From: an uncultured Prevotellaceae bacterium
Lineage (GTDB): Bacteria; Bacteroidota; Bacteroidia; Bacteroidales; Bacteroidaceae
Direction: 5' to 3'
Length of the DNA stretch: 64,000 nt
NCBI GenBank assembly: GCA_947305005.1
Contig: CAMZCM010000015.1
Coordinates: forward strand, 1-64,000
Shown here: positions 35,348-43,861 of the stretch, piece after piece
Layout: every line of letters begins with the position of its first letter
How positions within the stretch are numbered: the stretch's first letter is position 1
The notes under the pieces: model-generated
What the model saw: the letters and a program-made list of their open reading frames with translations, nothing else
What the model was told of the DNA's origin: nothing
Databases searched by the model: none
Made by a program: the position numbers and the translations under genes

Positions 35348-36617
35348 CTTTCAGTTCAAATTGAGTTCCGTAATTTTCATTTGACAGTTTGCAGAAATAG
35401 TCAAGGATTCTCCCCGTTTTATCTATTACTGGCCACCCACGTTGCGAACGGCCTTTCTCAAATCCTAAAGACACAGGATAAACTTTAATTTCATTCACTT
35501 GATGATTTGCAAAGGAAACACTTGCCGCAATCGCCTCCCATGCTTTGTAATCAGCAGACAAGCCACGAGTACCTCCTTTGCTTCTAAGATTCATTCCTAA
35601 TCCGACATAATCATATTTAGATGGCTCCTGGTGAACCCTCTCATAAAATTCAAAAGGTAAAGCCTCTTGCATCTCATTATGCAGGATGAACTCATTAAGG
35701 CCATAGAAAATGGGAGCATTCTTGTAAATTTCCAACCCTCTTAACTCATGGGATCCATGACCAAATATAACATTGGCACCAGCATCTATACAGGCATGAC
35801 AGAACTCGACGATAAATCCTGCCGGTTTATCAGCACTTCCATTCATTTGATGGGAATGGAAACTGATAACCACACAGTCTGCCTGAATGCGTGCTTCCTG
35901 TATGGCGTTCGTCACCCGCTCCATGTCAGCAGGAAGAGGATGGTTGACCATTCGATTACATTCGCCTTTCACAAACTTCAACTCCCGAAGGGAGAGACCG
36001 TCGCTTTCTTTTCTATAGCCATTGGCAATCGCCCATTTATAACCATCGTTCATGCCCGTTTCTTCCGCAACTTTGCTCAGGGCCTGATAGTTTTCTTCCG
36101 TCACCTCATAATACTCAATCCTTCTGAGAGGATTGATACCCGGTCTTCCTGAAACGATTCCACCTTGAGGGCCTGCAGCATCCGTGTCATGGTAGGAACT
36201 GGTGATTCCAATAAAGGCAACCCTGCCTTCCCGACATTCCACATATTTGGGAATAGATGCCTCAACCAGATTTCTGCCTGCTCCTACGTATGTGATTCCC
36301 GCCTCCTTCAGGTTCCGAATCGTTGCCTCCAAACCTTTGTGGCAATAATCAAGAGCATGATTGTTGGCAATATTCAGCACATTAAAGCCAAATTCCTTTA
36401 AGTCACCAAGAATGGCGGGATCAGCCATCGCATATCCGCCACCAGGGAAAGCTGACGGATATCCCTCATTGTCATGGACTGTTGTCTCGAGATTCGCAAA
36501 GCAGGCATCATGGCTGCATATTAAGTCCTTAATCTCGTCAAAACCGCTGTATCTTTTCTCGGGCAATCTTTTGGCGACAAAGATGTCCCCAACACCAAGA
36601 ATGCTAATATCAGACAT
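35325..36617 (-). CDS. CapA-family metallophosphatase-like protein
   Basis: A 430-residue member of the CapA/PGA_cap family, with a calcineurin-like fold. N-terminal metal-binding pattern ILGVGDIFVAKRL, then CFANLETTVHD near residue 38, NIANNHALDY near 82 and VIFGHGSHELRGLEIYKNAPIFYGLNEF near 285. In Bacillus CapA supports poly-gamma-glutamate capsule export. In Gram-negative sugar clusters the role is unclear. No signal peptide is seen, so it is probably cytoplasmic. Phosphatase action on a lipid-linked or amino-acid-modified intermediate is an inference. Confidence 0.85.
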   Translation of the reverse strand: MSDISILGVGDIFVAKRLPEKRYSGFDEIKDLICSHDACFANLETTVHDNEGYPSAFPGGGYAMADPAILGDLKEFGFNVLNIANNHALDYCHKGLEATIRNLKEAGITYVGAGRNLVEASIPKYVECREGRVAFIGITSSYHDTDAAGPQGGIVSGRPGINPLRRIEYYEVTEENYQALSKVAEETGMNDGYKWAIANGYRKESDGLSLRELKFVKGECNRMVNHPLPADMERVTNAIQEARIQADCVVISFHSHQMNGSADKPAGFIVEFCHACIDAGANVIFGHGSHELRGLEIYKNAPIFYGLNEFILHNEMQEALPFEFYERVHQEPSKYDYVGLGMNLRSKGGTRGLSADYKAWEAIAASVSFANHQVNEIKVYPVSLGFEKGRSQRGWPVIDKTGRILDYFCKLSNENYGTQFELKDGYARVL

Positions 36618-36628
36618 AATTCTTTATT

Positions 36629-38107
36629 TTATATTTTTCGTGTGAGTACATCCTTTATCTCTTTATATTCGTTCATCTTGAACGACTTGCAGAAAGTGAA
36701 AAACACTGCGGCTCCTACAGTAATCTGCATTGGAAGTACAATCCAATAATTCAGTGGTAGGTATTTCAAGAACCATACAGACAGGGCTATGACCATAGCC
36801 AAAGCGTAAGAGGGGGCAATATCACGCAACTGCATCCAAGAACTATACCCCAGCAGACGGCCTGAGTAATGGGAGTTGAGGAAGTAGGCTATGATGCCAA
36901 TCACGATGTTGGTTAAGAGCATGGGCATGATGCCTATGAAAGCACCGATGAACAGGGGCACCAAGGCGATGATTTTCTTGATGACCTCGAGGCCGAGGAA
37001 CAGGTCGCTTCTTCCCTGAACCTGCAGCATATTCAGGTTGATGGCATGGAGCGGATAGAGGCTGTAAGTGATGCAGATGAGCGGTAGATAGGTCGAGGCT
37101 TCATGCCATTTGGGACCTATCATGCAGTAGATAAGCGGTTCGCTGACAGCACCGAGAGAGAACAGGGCCACGGTGGTGATGAACATACTGGTGCGGATCA
37201 TGCGGCGATAGGCCGAGACCATACGCTCCTTATCGTCCTGAATACTACTCAGTACAGGGTAGGTGACTCGCTCCATCACCGCTGTCAAGTTCTGCGAGAA
37301 TAGTTGTGCATAGTGTTTGGCGCGGGTATATTGACCCAAGGTGGCTGGATTATAGAACTTACCCACTACTACCTGATACAATTCCTTCCACACAGCATCG
37401 AGCAATATACTTACCATCATCTTCCATCCGAAGCCAAACAACTCATGGAAACTTTCTATGGAGAAACGCAAACGTGGCAGCCATCTATGAGCCTCACCCC
37501 CATCCCCTCTCCCGTGGGCGAGGGGAGAATCAAAGACATAAAGGAGTAGGGTTGTTATGATTTGCGATGTGAGTTGCTGACCCACCAATGCCCAGACGCC
37601 GAACCCCGTCAGAGCCATGCCGATGCCCACAATGCCGCTCAAAGCCGTAGCAACAATCGTTATCTTGGTCTGCGTTTTGAAGTCGATGCGTTTGGTGAGG
37701 CGCGTCTGCTGCACTATGCCCAAAGCCCCGATGATTAATCCTAATGAAGAGACTCGTACCAGTGGGATGAGCTCTTCGCGCTCGAAAAAGCCGGCTATCA
37801 GGGGCGCACAGAGGAATGTTACCCCGTAGAGCAGCACGCTCATCGCGAGGTTGCAGATGAACACCGTGTTGTAATCATCATCGGTGGCATCCTTCTTTCG
37901 TATCAAGGCTGTGGTGAATCCGCCGTTGACCAGTGCTGTGCATACCACGGTGACAATGCCCACCAGTCCCAACAGTCCATAGTCATTGGGCGACAGCAGA
38001 CGGGCCAGCACAATGCCTATCATGAACTGCATGCCGTATCGCGCGGCATTGTCCAAGGCTGACCAGCCTAATCCTTTTATGGTCTTATTTTTCAGCGATT
38101 CTGCCAT
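36629..38107 (-). CDS. wzx: Polysaccharide flippase (MOP superfamily, WzxC-like) with translated REP-like insert
   Basis: A 492-residue membrane protein with about 14 hydrophobic segments. The N-terminal NKTIKGLGWSALDNAARYGMQFMIGIVLARLLSPNDYGLLG is typical of Wzx flippases, which move lipid-linked repeat units across the inner membrane. Around residues 193-206 (DSPLAHGRGDGGEAHR) the DNA is a GC-rich, partly palindromic repeat unlike the rest of the gene. It falls in the loop between two membrane segments and keeps the frame open. 34 bp downstream of the ATP-grasp gene. Confidence 0.92.
   Translation of the reverse strand: MAESLKNKTIKGLGWSALDNAARYGMQFMIGIVLARLLSPNDYGLLGLVGIVTVVCTALVNGGFTTALIRKKDATDDDYNTVFICNLAMSVLLYGVTFLCAPLIAGFFEREELIPLVRVSSLGLIIGALGIVQQTRLTKRIDFKTQTKITIVATALSGIVGIGMALTGFGVWALVGQQLTSQIITTLLLYVFDSPLAHGRGDGGEAHRWLPRLRFSIESFHELFGFGWKMMVSILLDAVWKELYQVVVGKFYNPATLGQYTRAKHYAQLFSQNLTAVMERVTYPVLSSIQDDKERMVSAYRRMIRTSMFITTVALFSLGAVSEPLIYCMIGPKWHEASTYLPLICITYSLYPLHAINLNMLQVQGRSDLFLGLEVIKKIIALVPLFIGAFIGIMPMLLTNIVIGIIAYFLNSHYSGRLLGYSSWMQLRDIAPSYALAMVIALSVWFLKYLPLNYWIVLPMQITVGAAVFFTFCKSFKMNEYKEIKDVLTRKI
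37492..37528. repeat. REP-like GC-rich palindrome translated within wzx
   Basis: Reads CCTCACCCCCATCCCCTCTC then GTGGGCGAGGGGAG-like on the plus strand; the CCCCTC and GAGGGG arms form an imperfect hairpin. Its composition and codons differ from the surrounding gene. Similar CCTCACCCC...GAGGGGAG elements are, to my recollection, common between genes in Bacteroidota. Confidence 0.65.
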
Positions 38108-38141
38108 TAATACACCTTATAGTCTCTTATAAGCAAGCGAA

Positions 38142-39323
38142 TTATTCAATGTTCTCGAATCGCGAAGGGTATTTCCCTTGCCACCAATATTTCTTGGTGG
38201 ACTTGTAGCCGATGAGCTGTTCGAACTCCTCACGCATTCCCCTATGGAAAATCAGCTGGGGGCTACTTATTTCCGCATTCTCATTACCTTCCATCACAAT
38301 CCACTCTCCGTCCTTGTCATAGACGAAATCCCATCCAATGTAACGCAATGTGGGCAAACGCTCTGCCAGCTCAAAGGCTTTGTCGCAAAGCTTGCGCCAT
38401 CGGGGAATCTTGATGCCCTTGATTTTGAAATGGGTATTAGGGTGTACATCTATAGTCTTTGCCAACTTGTCAAACCCCGTTGTTTCCACCATGCCTGTAC
38501 CCGCATTGATACATGCAATAATTCCACCAGTTGATGCTGAGCTAATGAAATTTCCGCCTAATCCTACACGGATGAATGGATACCATAGGCGGATGTCTCC
38601 CTCGCCCAGGTTGATGGTGTGCATTCGCACGCTGTTGACACTTGCCGGATGAAGTATGGCCATCTCCTCGCCCTGCTCTATTACTTCCTCCACCAGCATG
38701 CCTCCTCTGATGGCACTGCTAAAATGACTGTTGAGTGCCTCGGTTTCAGCAAACAGCTCATTAAAGAGTGTATGGAGATCCGCATCGCCAACTTCCACTT
38801 TGCGGACTCCCATTGACATTCCGAGTCCGATGGGCTTGAGCACAAAAGAGGGGTGACGATGGCAGAATGTTTCAAAGGCAGGGAAATCCCGCTCGCCCTC
38901 GAGCAGCAGCACCTCGCGCCGGTAAGCTTCCTTCAGCAACTGGTAGGCATGCCATTTGTTGCGGAGCAGGTGCATATCTTCCTCCTTATTCAAATAATCG
39001 ATGTAGTTGAAACGTTCCCTGAAGGTGATATACTGACGTTTCTTTTCGTGGGAGGCTCCTAACTGCTCATGATAAAATTCCTCGGTGGGCCCGATACCGT
39101 ATTGCCAATAGTCATAAGTGGCAATGGCAAAGATATCCTCTATGCTCCTGCCGCCTGTCAAGTCGGGCCGAGACTGGGCACACGCCTCCAATTTGTGCTT
39201 AATGTCCTGAATGGTCCAGGGATTGTAGAGCTCAGGATAAGCTGTTACGATTTCATGACCAGTACGGATCTGATAGGCCTCGTCTTCACTTGCATATAGT
39301 GTCATACTCACGAACCTTTTCAA
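38142..39323 (-). CDS. Sugar-transfer-associated ATP-grasp protein
   Basis: A 393-residue protein resembling the ATP-grasp family found beside sugar-transfer genes (ATPgrasp_ST). ATP-grasp features: SFVLKPIGLGMSMGVRKVEV near residue 160 (nucleotide-binding Lys), GGMLVEEVIEQGEEMA near 208, and the metal-binding end RYIGWDFVYDKDGEWIVMEGNENAE near 328. It would join a carboxylate to an amine or similar acceptor with ATP; neither substrate is known. The start overlaps the DegT gene by 38 bp. An alternative ATG lies at 39305. Confidence 0.8.
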   Translation of the reverse strand: MKRFVSMTLYASEDEAYQIRTGHEIVTAYPELYNPWTIQDIKHKLEACAQSRPDLTGGRSIEDIFAIATYDYWQYGIGPTEEFYHEQLGASHEKKRQYITFRERFNYIDYLNKEEDMHLLRNKWHAYQLLKEAYRREVLLLEGERDFPAFETFCHRHPSFVLKPIGLGMSMGVRKVEVGDADLHTLFNELFAETEALNSHFSSAIRGGMLVEEVIEQGEEMAILHPASVNSVRMHTINLGEGDIRLWYPFIRVGLGGNFISSASTGGIIACINAGTGMVETTGFDKLAKTIDVHPNTHFKIKGIKIPRWRKLCDKAFELAERLPTLRYIGWDFVYDKDGEWIVMEGNENAEISSPQLIFHRGMREEFEQLIGYKSTKKYWWQGKYPSRFENIE

Positions 39324-40416
39324 TAATGAACTCCAAATCGTTATCGGTCAGGGACTGATGCATTGGAAGGTTTAGTGTGTGGTCTGCGGCATAATCTGCA
39401 TTCGGGAAATCACCGGTCACACCATAACCAGGCACACGATGAAGCGGATAATATCTATAGGTCGTATAAATACCATTCTCACGCAAGAATCTCGCAAACT
39501 CATCACGCTTGCCGTTCTTAATCTGAATGTGATAGAAATAGTAAGATGTCTCTACATAATCAGGCAAGACAGGTGGTAACGCTATCCATGAGAATTGCCT
39601 CAGATGTTCATTGTAGTACAGATGTATCTCGGCACGCCTTTTCATATATGCAGGCAGTTTCTTCAGTTGTTCCAATGCCATAGCCGCTGTTATGTCATTC
39701 ATAATAGCACGATGACCAAAACTGGAAATGTCGAACTCCCACCATTTCTGAGCCACGCTGTTTGCATAGCCACTCTTGGTTTCAAGGCCAAAATAGAGCC
39801 AGCGGTCTGCCTTCTTGCGAAGTTCAGGTGTGTTGAAATGCAGCATGGCACCATCTCCGCATACCAAAATCTTCATGGCATCAAACGACCACATACCCAT
39901 GTCGCCGAAAGTACCGACTGCTTTCCCCTTGTAGAAAGAACATACGCCAGCGTTGGCATCCTCAATGACTTTGATATCATGTTTCCTGCAAAGCGCCATG
40001 ATTTCATCCATTTCACAAGGTATTCCTCCATAATGCAGAAGCAAAAGGGCTTTTGTCTTGGGAGTAATCACCTTTTCAATATCCTCAGCACGAGCATTCA
40101 AAGTGTGAGGATCCACATCACAAAGCACCATTTTGGCACCATGGGCACAAACGGCATTGCCGGCTCCAATAAAACTGATGGTAGGAAGAATGACTTCATC
40201 ACCTGGTTTTATGTCCAGAAGGTGCATGGAGGAAAATAATCCCTCGCTACAGCAGTTAGTCGTTAAAAGCAGGTCTTTCGAGGATTTGATTTGCTCGGCA
40301 TACTTCTCTTCAAATTCTGCTACTCGTTTGCCCTTCCCAAGCCAATTGGACTCAAACACTTTCTCAATAGCAGCCAGTTCTTCTTTTCCTAATGAAGGCT
40401 GATAAACATTAATCAT
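39286..40416 (-). CDS. DegT/DnrJ/EryC1/StrS-family PLP aminotransferase
   Basis: A 376-residue PLP enzyme that aminates a keto sugar nucleotide to give an amino sugar. N-terminus VYQPSLGKEELAAIEKVFESNWLGKG (family SGxxxxG-like entry), DVDPHTLNARAEDIE near residue 100, VIEDANAGVCSFYKGKAVGTFGDMG near 150 and the likely PLP lysine in SFDAMKILVCGDG near 182. It provides the only amino-sugar step seen in the locus, so the precursor and partner dehydratase must come from elsewhere. Sits between WbqC and an ATP-grasp gene. Confidence 0.9.
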   Translation of the reverse strand: MINVYQPSLGKEELAAIEKVFESNWLGKGKRVAEFEEKYAEQIKSSKDLLLTTNCCSEGLFSSMHLLDIKPGDEVILPTISFIGAGNAVCAHGAKMVLCDVDPHTLNARAEDIEKVITPKTKALLLLHYGGIPCEMDEIMALCRKHDIKVIEDANAGVCSFYKGKAVGTFGDMGMWSFDAMKILVCGDGAMLHFNTPELRKKADRWLYFGLETKSGYANSVAQKWWEFDISSFGHRAIMNDITAAMALEQLKKLPAYMKRRAEIHLYYNEHLRQFSWIALPPVLPDYVETSYYFYHIQIKNGKRDEFARFLRENGIYTTYRYYPLHRVPGYGVTGDFPNADYAADHTLNLPMHQSLTDNDLEFIIEKVREYDTICK

Positions 40417-40437
40417 AATTATCCTTGTTTAATATAT

Positions 40438-41157
40438 TCATACGAAGTGATAACGGTCCAACATGTCATGCAACTCTTCGCGCGAACAGTACATCATCGC
40501 GTCGATGATGCTCAGGTCGGGGACAAACTCCTCACAGCGTTGCTTGTAACGGATGTCATCGTTGCGACGTAGGAATTGAAGGTTGATACCCATCTCGCGG
40601 AAAGATTCTTTGTCGTAGTACTTCGTTCCGGTGATAGAGTTAATATAGTTGGTTATTCCGAAGTGCTCGCAAGTACGACGGATGACTTCTGGAGCCCTGC
40701 AATCCCAGCGTGCTGACACCTCAGAGAGCAACCTGATTTCCGTCTTGATGCCCAGATATTCGACCACAGCCCTCAGTTGTTTGACAAGATAGCGTGTCAG
40801 GTCAGGTTCTTCGTCCAACAGGATAGGCTTGATGACCTCCATCGCTTCGTTGTAGTGCGGCGCTTTGCTGTAGTAGTACTCCAGCACCCGGCACATTTTG
40901 TCAGCACGTTTAAGGTTGACCACCCGGCTCGTCTCACAGATGAGGCGATTGCAGGAAGCATGGCTGACTTCAATGCCGAAGTACTGCGGCTGCCCCCCTT
41001 GACCCAAGATGTGGTTGTGGTAAATCCTGCTGTTCTGGATAAAGTGAGCATTGTCGGCAACTAAAAACAAATCAACGGCATTGATGAGCTGCCAATAGCC
41101 GATGTAAGGGAAGAAGTACGGCTGCCAGATGGCTATATGTTGTTTTCCTTCAATCAT
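40438..41157 (-). CDS. wbqC: WbqC-family protein
   Basis: A 239-residue protein matching the WbqC family found in O-antigen and capsule loci. The family start is HIAIWQPYFFPYIGYWQLINAVD, followed by LVADNAHFIQNSRIYHNHIL and, near residue 150, YINSITGTKYYDKESF. The biochemical activity of the family is not something I can assign. The ATG at 41157 overlaps the upstream TGA by 4 bp (ATGA), which fixes the start. Located next to a DegT aminotransferase, as in other O-antigen clusters, so action on an amino sugar is plausible. Confidence 0.87.
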   Translation of the reverse strand: MIEGKQHIAIWQPYFFPYIGYWQLINAVDLFLVADNAHFIQNSRIYHNHILGQGGQPQYFGIEVSHASCNRLICETSRVVNLKRADKMCRVLEYYYSKAPHYNEAMEVIKPILLDEEPDLTRYLVKQLRAVVEYLGIKTEIRLLSEVSARWDCRAPEVIRRTCEHFGITNYINSITGTKYYDKESFREMGINLQFLRRNDDIRYKQRCEEFVPDLSIIDAMMYCSREELHDMLDRYHFV

Positions 41158-42401
41158 AACACGTAACACTTTGTTTTCATTGTTTTTTCAAATTCCTCGT
41201 CAACACTATGGATAACGCACATTTTACGGTCGTCCACCTTATTAGTCACTGGGGCGCTACTGGTACGAAACACACCGCTGTCGAAATAGCGGTCGTCCAT
41301 ACACAGCATCATGCCACACACATACTCGTCGTAATGCTTGCCCTCCCACACGCAGGGATAGGTGCGCTGGTGGATGAAGGGCTGGAGGATGTTGTTGGAA
41401 TTGAAAATTGACAATTGAGAATTGAAAATTGCATTTCTCCACGTATCCTCATCGGTCATCACGCCGGCATACAGGCCTACACTTTTGCCGAGGTCGTAGG
41501 GCTTGAGAATGTATTTGTCCTTGTGTCTCAAGGCATCCTCCCATATCTCCTTACACATATTATTATATAAATAGGTAGGGATGGTGTGCTGGCGCAGGAA
41601 TGCCGTTTCCTCTTCCGTAAGACACTGGCGTGTAAAATCATCCACGAAGATGAGGTGCAGGAAGCGCTTGTCGTGAGCCAGGAAGATGGTGCGGAAGTCG
41701 TTCAGCATCCGCACATCTATCATGGCCTGCAGGGTCTCCATCTTGAAGGACAGCAGGTCATGCTGGTTGAGCGCACTGAATACCACCGCGTCGTGGCTCC
41801 ACTGGTCGATATTCGCTTCCACCTCGGCGGCCTCATAGACGGTCACCTCATGCCCGTAGTACTCATAGAACTTCGTGTAGAAAGTACTCTCGCTACCTCG
41901 GTCGCTGCTCTTTAGCACATAAAGTGGACGGCCTGCGGGGATGATGTCGCGCATGTAGGTCAGCAATTCGTCGTAGCTGCTCTCCCAAGATGCTCCGGGA
42001 TGCTCAGCCATGAACTGCTGTGCCATGGCCTCCGAGGGATAGTTAGCCCAGATGCCGTGTCCGAAGAACCGGCTGGTGATTTCAACAAACAGCAGCCGTC
42101 CGTCGTCGCTGATGAGATAGTCCGGACGGTAGGCTCCTGCACGGAAGGGATAGCGACTCTGTCGGTCCAGAATCTCCATCACCTTCTCGTCTAATGGCAT
42201 GTATTCCGGCACCCATTCGCGGTAATGCTCCGCCATATAGACGATACATTTATAGAGCAGGGCCTGCATGCGCCGCAGTTCGTCGCGCCGCTCCGAGGTA
42301 ATCAGCATTGGCTTGGCGTGATACCAATGATGGTAGTAGTCGGTCTTGTCAGCGAACAGCTGAAAGCAAATCTCTTGACACGAAATATCTTCACGCTTCA
42401 T
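41154..42401 (-). CDS. Putative ATP-grasp protein with translated 7-bp repeats
   Basis: A protein of 415 residues (start MKREDISCQEI at 42401; 30 bp more upstream is in frame). The C-terminal half looks ATP-grasp-like: KYILKPYDLGKSVGLYAG near residue 300, then ILQPFIHQRTYPCVWEG and YVCGMMLCMDDRYFDSGVFRTSS, loosely resembling glutathionylspermidine-synthase-type ligases. The N-terminal half has EITSRFFGHGIWANYPSE near residue 110. Residues near 323-335 (AIFNSQLSIFNSN) are a translated heptanucleotide array between two core segments. A ligase role is inferred from fold only. Confidence 0.6.
   Translation of the reverse strand: MKREDISCQEICFQLFADKTDYYHHWYHAKPMLITSERRDELRRMQALLYKCIVYMAEHYREWVPEYMPLDEKVMEILDRQSRYPFRAGAYRPDYLISDDGRLLFVEITSRFFGHGIWANYPSEAMAQQFMAEHPGASWESSYDELLTYMRDIIPAGRPLYVLKSSDRGSESTFYTKFYEYYGHEVTVYEAAEVEANIDQWSHDAVVFSALNQHDLLSFKMETLQAMIDVRMLNDFRTIFLAHDKRFLHLIFVDDFTRQCLTEEETAFLRQHTIPTYLYNNMCKEIWEDALRHKDKYILKPYDLGKSVGLYAGVMTDEDTWRNAIFNSQLSIFNSNNILQPFIHQRTYPCVWEGKHYDEYVCGMMLCMDDRYFDSGVFRTSSAPVTNKVDDRKMCVIHSVDEEFEKTMKTKCYVL
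41398..41432. repeat. Heptanucleotide array inside ATP-grasp-like gene
   Basis: Units GAATTGA, AAATTGA, CAATTGA, GAATTGA, AAATTGC, a 7-bp period. Translated on the minus strand as NFQFSIVNFQF in another frame and FNSQLSIFNSN in the gene frame. Confidence 0.85.
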
Positions 42402-42418
42402 GGGTGCGGTAGCAAATT

Positions 42419-42446
42419 CTTCACTCTTCACTCTTCATTTTTCACT
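42419..42446. repeat. Heptanucleotide array at radical SAM / ATP-grasp junction
   Basis: Units CTTCACT, CTTCACT, CTTCATT, TTTCACT, a 7-bp period. It covers the last codons (KSEK) and stop of the radical SAM gene and the spacer before the next start. Confidence 0.75.
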
Positions 42447-43805
42447 CTTAAACAGTTTCGACTGGTAACCTAAGCACTGGAAGCCGTTGCGGTTAATGAT
42501 AGGGATGATGCTGGTGGGCACCTGCAGCTGGTTGCGCACCCAGAAGCAGATGCTGGTGGACATGCCAATGGTCTCGGTGTATTTCATCAGCCGTTGGATG
42601 TTCTCAATGGAGAGCGCACGGTTGGGAGCAGTACGTCCGCGCTGCTTGCGGTGGTCGGCATTCTTCGGGCTGATATAGTCCATATAGAGGTCGCGCTCCA
42701 TCGTCTTGTCGAAATGGCCGAGCCACTGTCCCAACTGTGCCAGATTCTCCATGCAGGCAGTAAGGAATTCCGGCTTGTAGTTGATGATGCCGGCATCGTG
42801 GAGCATGTCGAAGAACTCCTTGATGTGCTCGTCGGTGAGGTAGGGCACAAAGATGGGCTGAACCAGGGCCGAGTTGGCCTGAATGCCACGCTCCTGGCAC
42901 ATCTTGACAGCGGCCAGACGCTCCTCTATAGGTGCTGCGTAGGGCTCCAGCAGGTCGCGGAAGGCTTTGGGCATGATGCTCACCGAGGTGTTGAACTGCA
43001 TCTTGTCCTTCAGCTGCTCGAAGAGGTCGAGGATGGTCTCACCCTCGTTCTCCACCAAGAGGTGCTTGGTGCCGGCCTTCGATGCGATGAAGAGGCGGGC
43101 GTTGGAGTTGGGATATTTCTTGAAATGGGCGATGAACTCACGCAGGATGCGGTGGGCGATGCCCGTGTAGAGCGTCGGCTCCTGCAGGGCCTCAGTCTTG
43201 GGTGTGAAGTAGTAGTAGTGATTCCAGTTCTTGCCGCGGCTTAGTACTACAATCTTCTGTTCTATCTCCTTTTTCTTTTCCGGTGCCTCGACAATGGCTT
43301 TGGCCAGTTCCTGCAGCAGCCGGTTGCGCTCCTGTATGTCTTCCTTCGTTACAGCATTGGGATTTTCGCTGCAGGCACCGTTCATCTCCTCCAAGAGCTT
43401 GCGCACATAGAGGTGGTAGTTCTCGTAGGCCACCAGCTTCTGCTCGTGTACGCCGTCGGTAACCAAGCAGTACTGGCAACCAACGTGACAGCCCTTGATG
43501 GGGTTCACCTCGAAGGTCAGCGTTGGGCAACGGCCCGTGTAGTTGTGGATTTCAGTCTCCACAGCGTAAGGATCGCAATCCTCTAAGTAAAGCACTGACT
43601 TGGGGATGACGGTGTGCTCCTCCAAGCGTCTCATAAACAGTTTCGACCCTCGGATGAGTCCTTGCAATGTTTCCTCTGAGGGTTCAATCGTTACGCCAAG
43701 TTGTTTCAGGTACTCGGCATCGACAATCTGGGGCTTGAAGCCTTTCAGATTGTAGGCGTCAGTCTCATGCTCATAGAGATGACGCATTTCTATGGGATCT
43801 TTCAT
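42435..43805 (-). CDS. Radical SAM protein of the spore-photoproduct-lyase-like group
   Basis: A 456-residue protein with a three-cysteine cluster CHVGCQYC near residues 105-112, fitting the CxxxCxxC motif that holds a 4Fe-4S cluster and SAM. The surrounding layout (LTFEVNPIKGCHVGCQYCLV, later RLFIASKAGTKHLL and SVSIMPKAF) resembles SPL-type radical SAM enzymes. There is no reason to expect spore DNA repair here: the organism type does not sporulate and the gene lies second after the initiating transferase in a polysaccharide operon. A radical reaction on a sugar or lipid-linked intermediate is inferred from context. The last codons are made by a 7-bp array. Confidence 0.78.
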   Translation of the reverse strand: MKDPIEMRHLYEHETDAYNLKGFKPQIVDAEYLKQLGVTIEPSEETLQGLIRGSKLFMRRLEEHTVIPKSVLYLEDCDPYAVETEIHNYTGRCPTLTFEVNPIKGCHVGCQYCLVTDGVHEQKLVAYENYHLYVRKLLEEMNGACSENPNAVTKEDIQERNRLLQELAKAIVEAPEKKKEIEQKIVVLSRGKNWNHYYYFTPKTEALQEPTLYTGIAHRILREFIAHFKKYPNSNARLFIASKAGTKHLLVENEGETILDLFEQLKDKMQFNTSVSIMPKAFRDLLEPYAAPIEERLAAVKMCQERGIQANSALVQPIFVPYLTDEHIKEFFDMLHDAGIINYKPEFLTACMENLAQLGQWLGHFDKTMERDLYMDYISPKNADHRKQRGRTAPNRALSIENIQRLMKYTETIGMSTSICFWVRNQLQVPTSIIPIINRNGFQCLGYQSKLFKSEK

Positions 43806-43861
43806 TTTTGTGAATTTGTTTAATTATTCAATTTATTTTTGTTCGTTTTTATCAATAGTTT

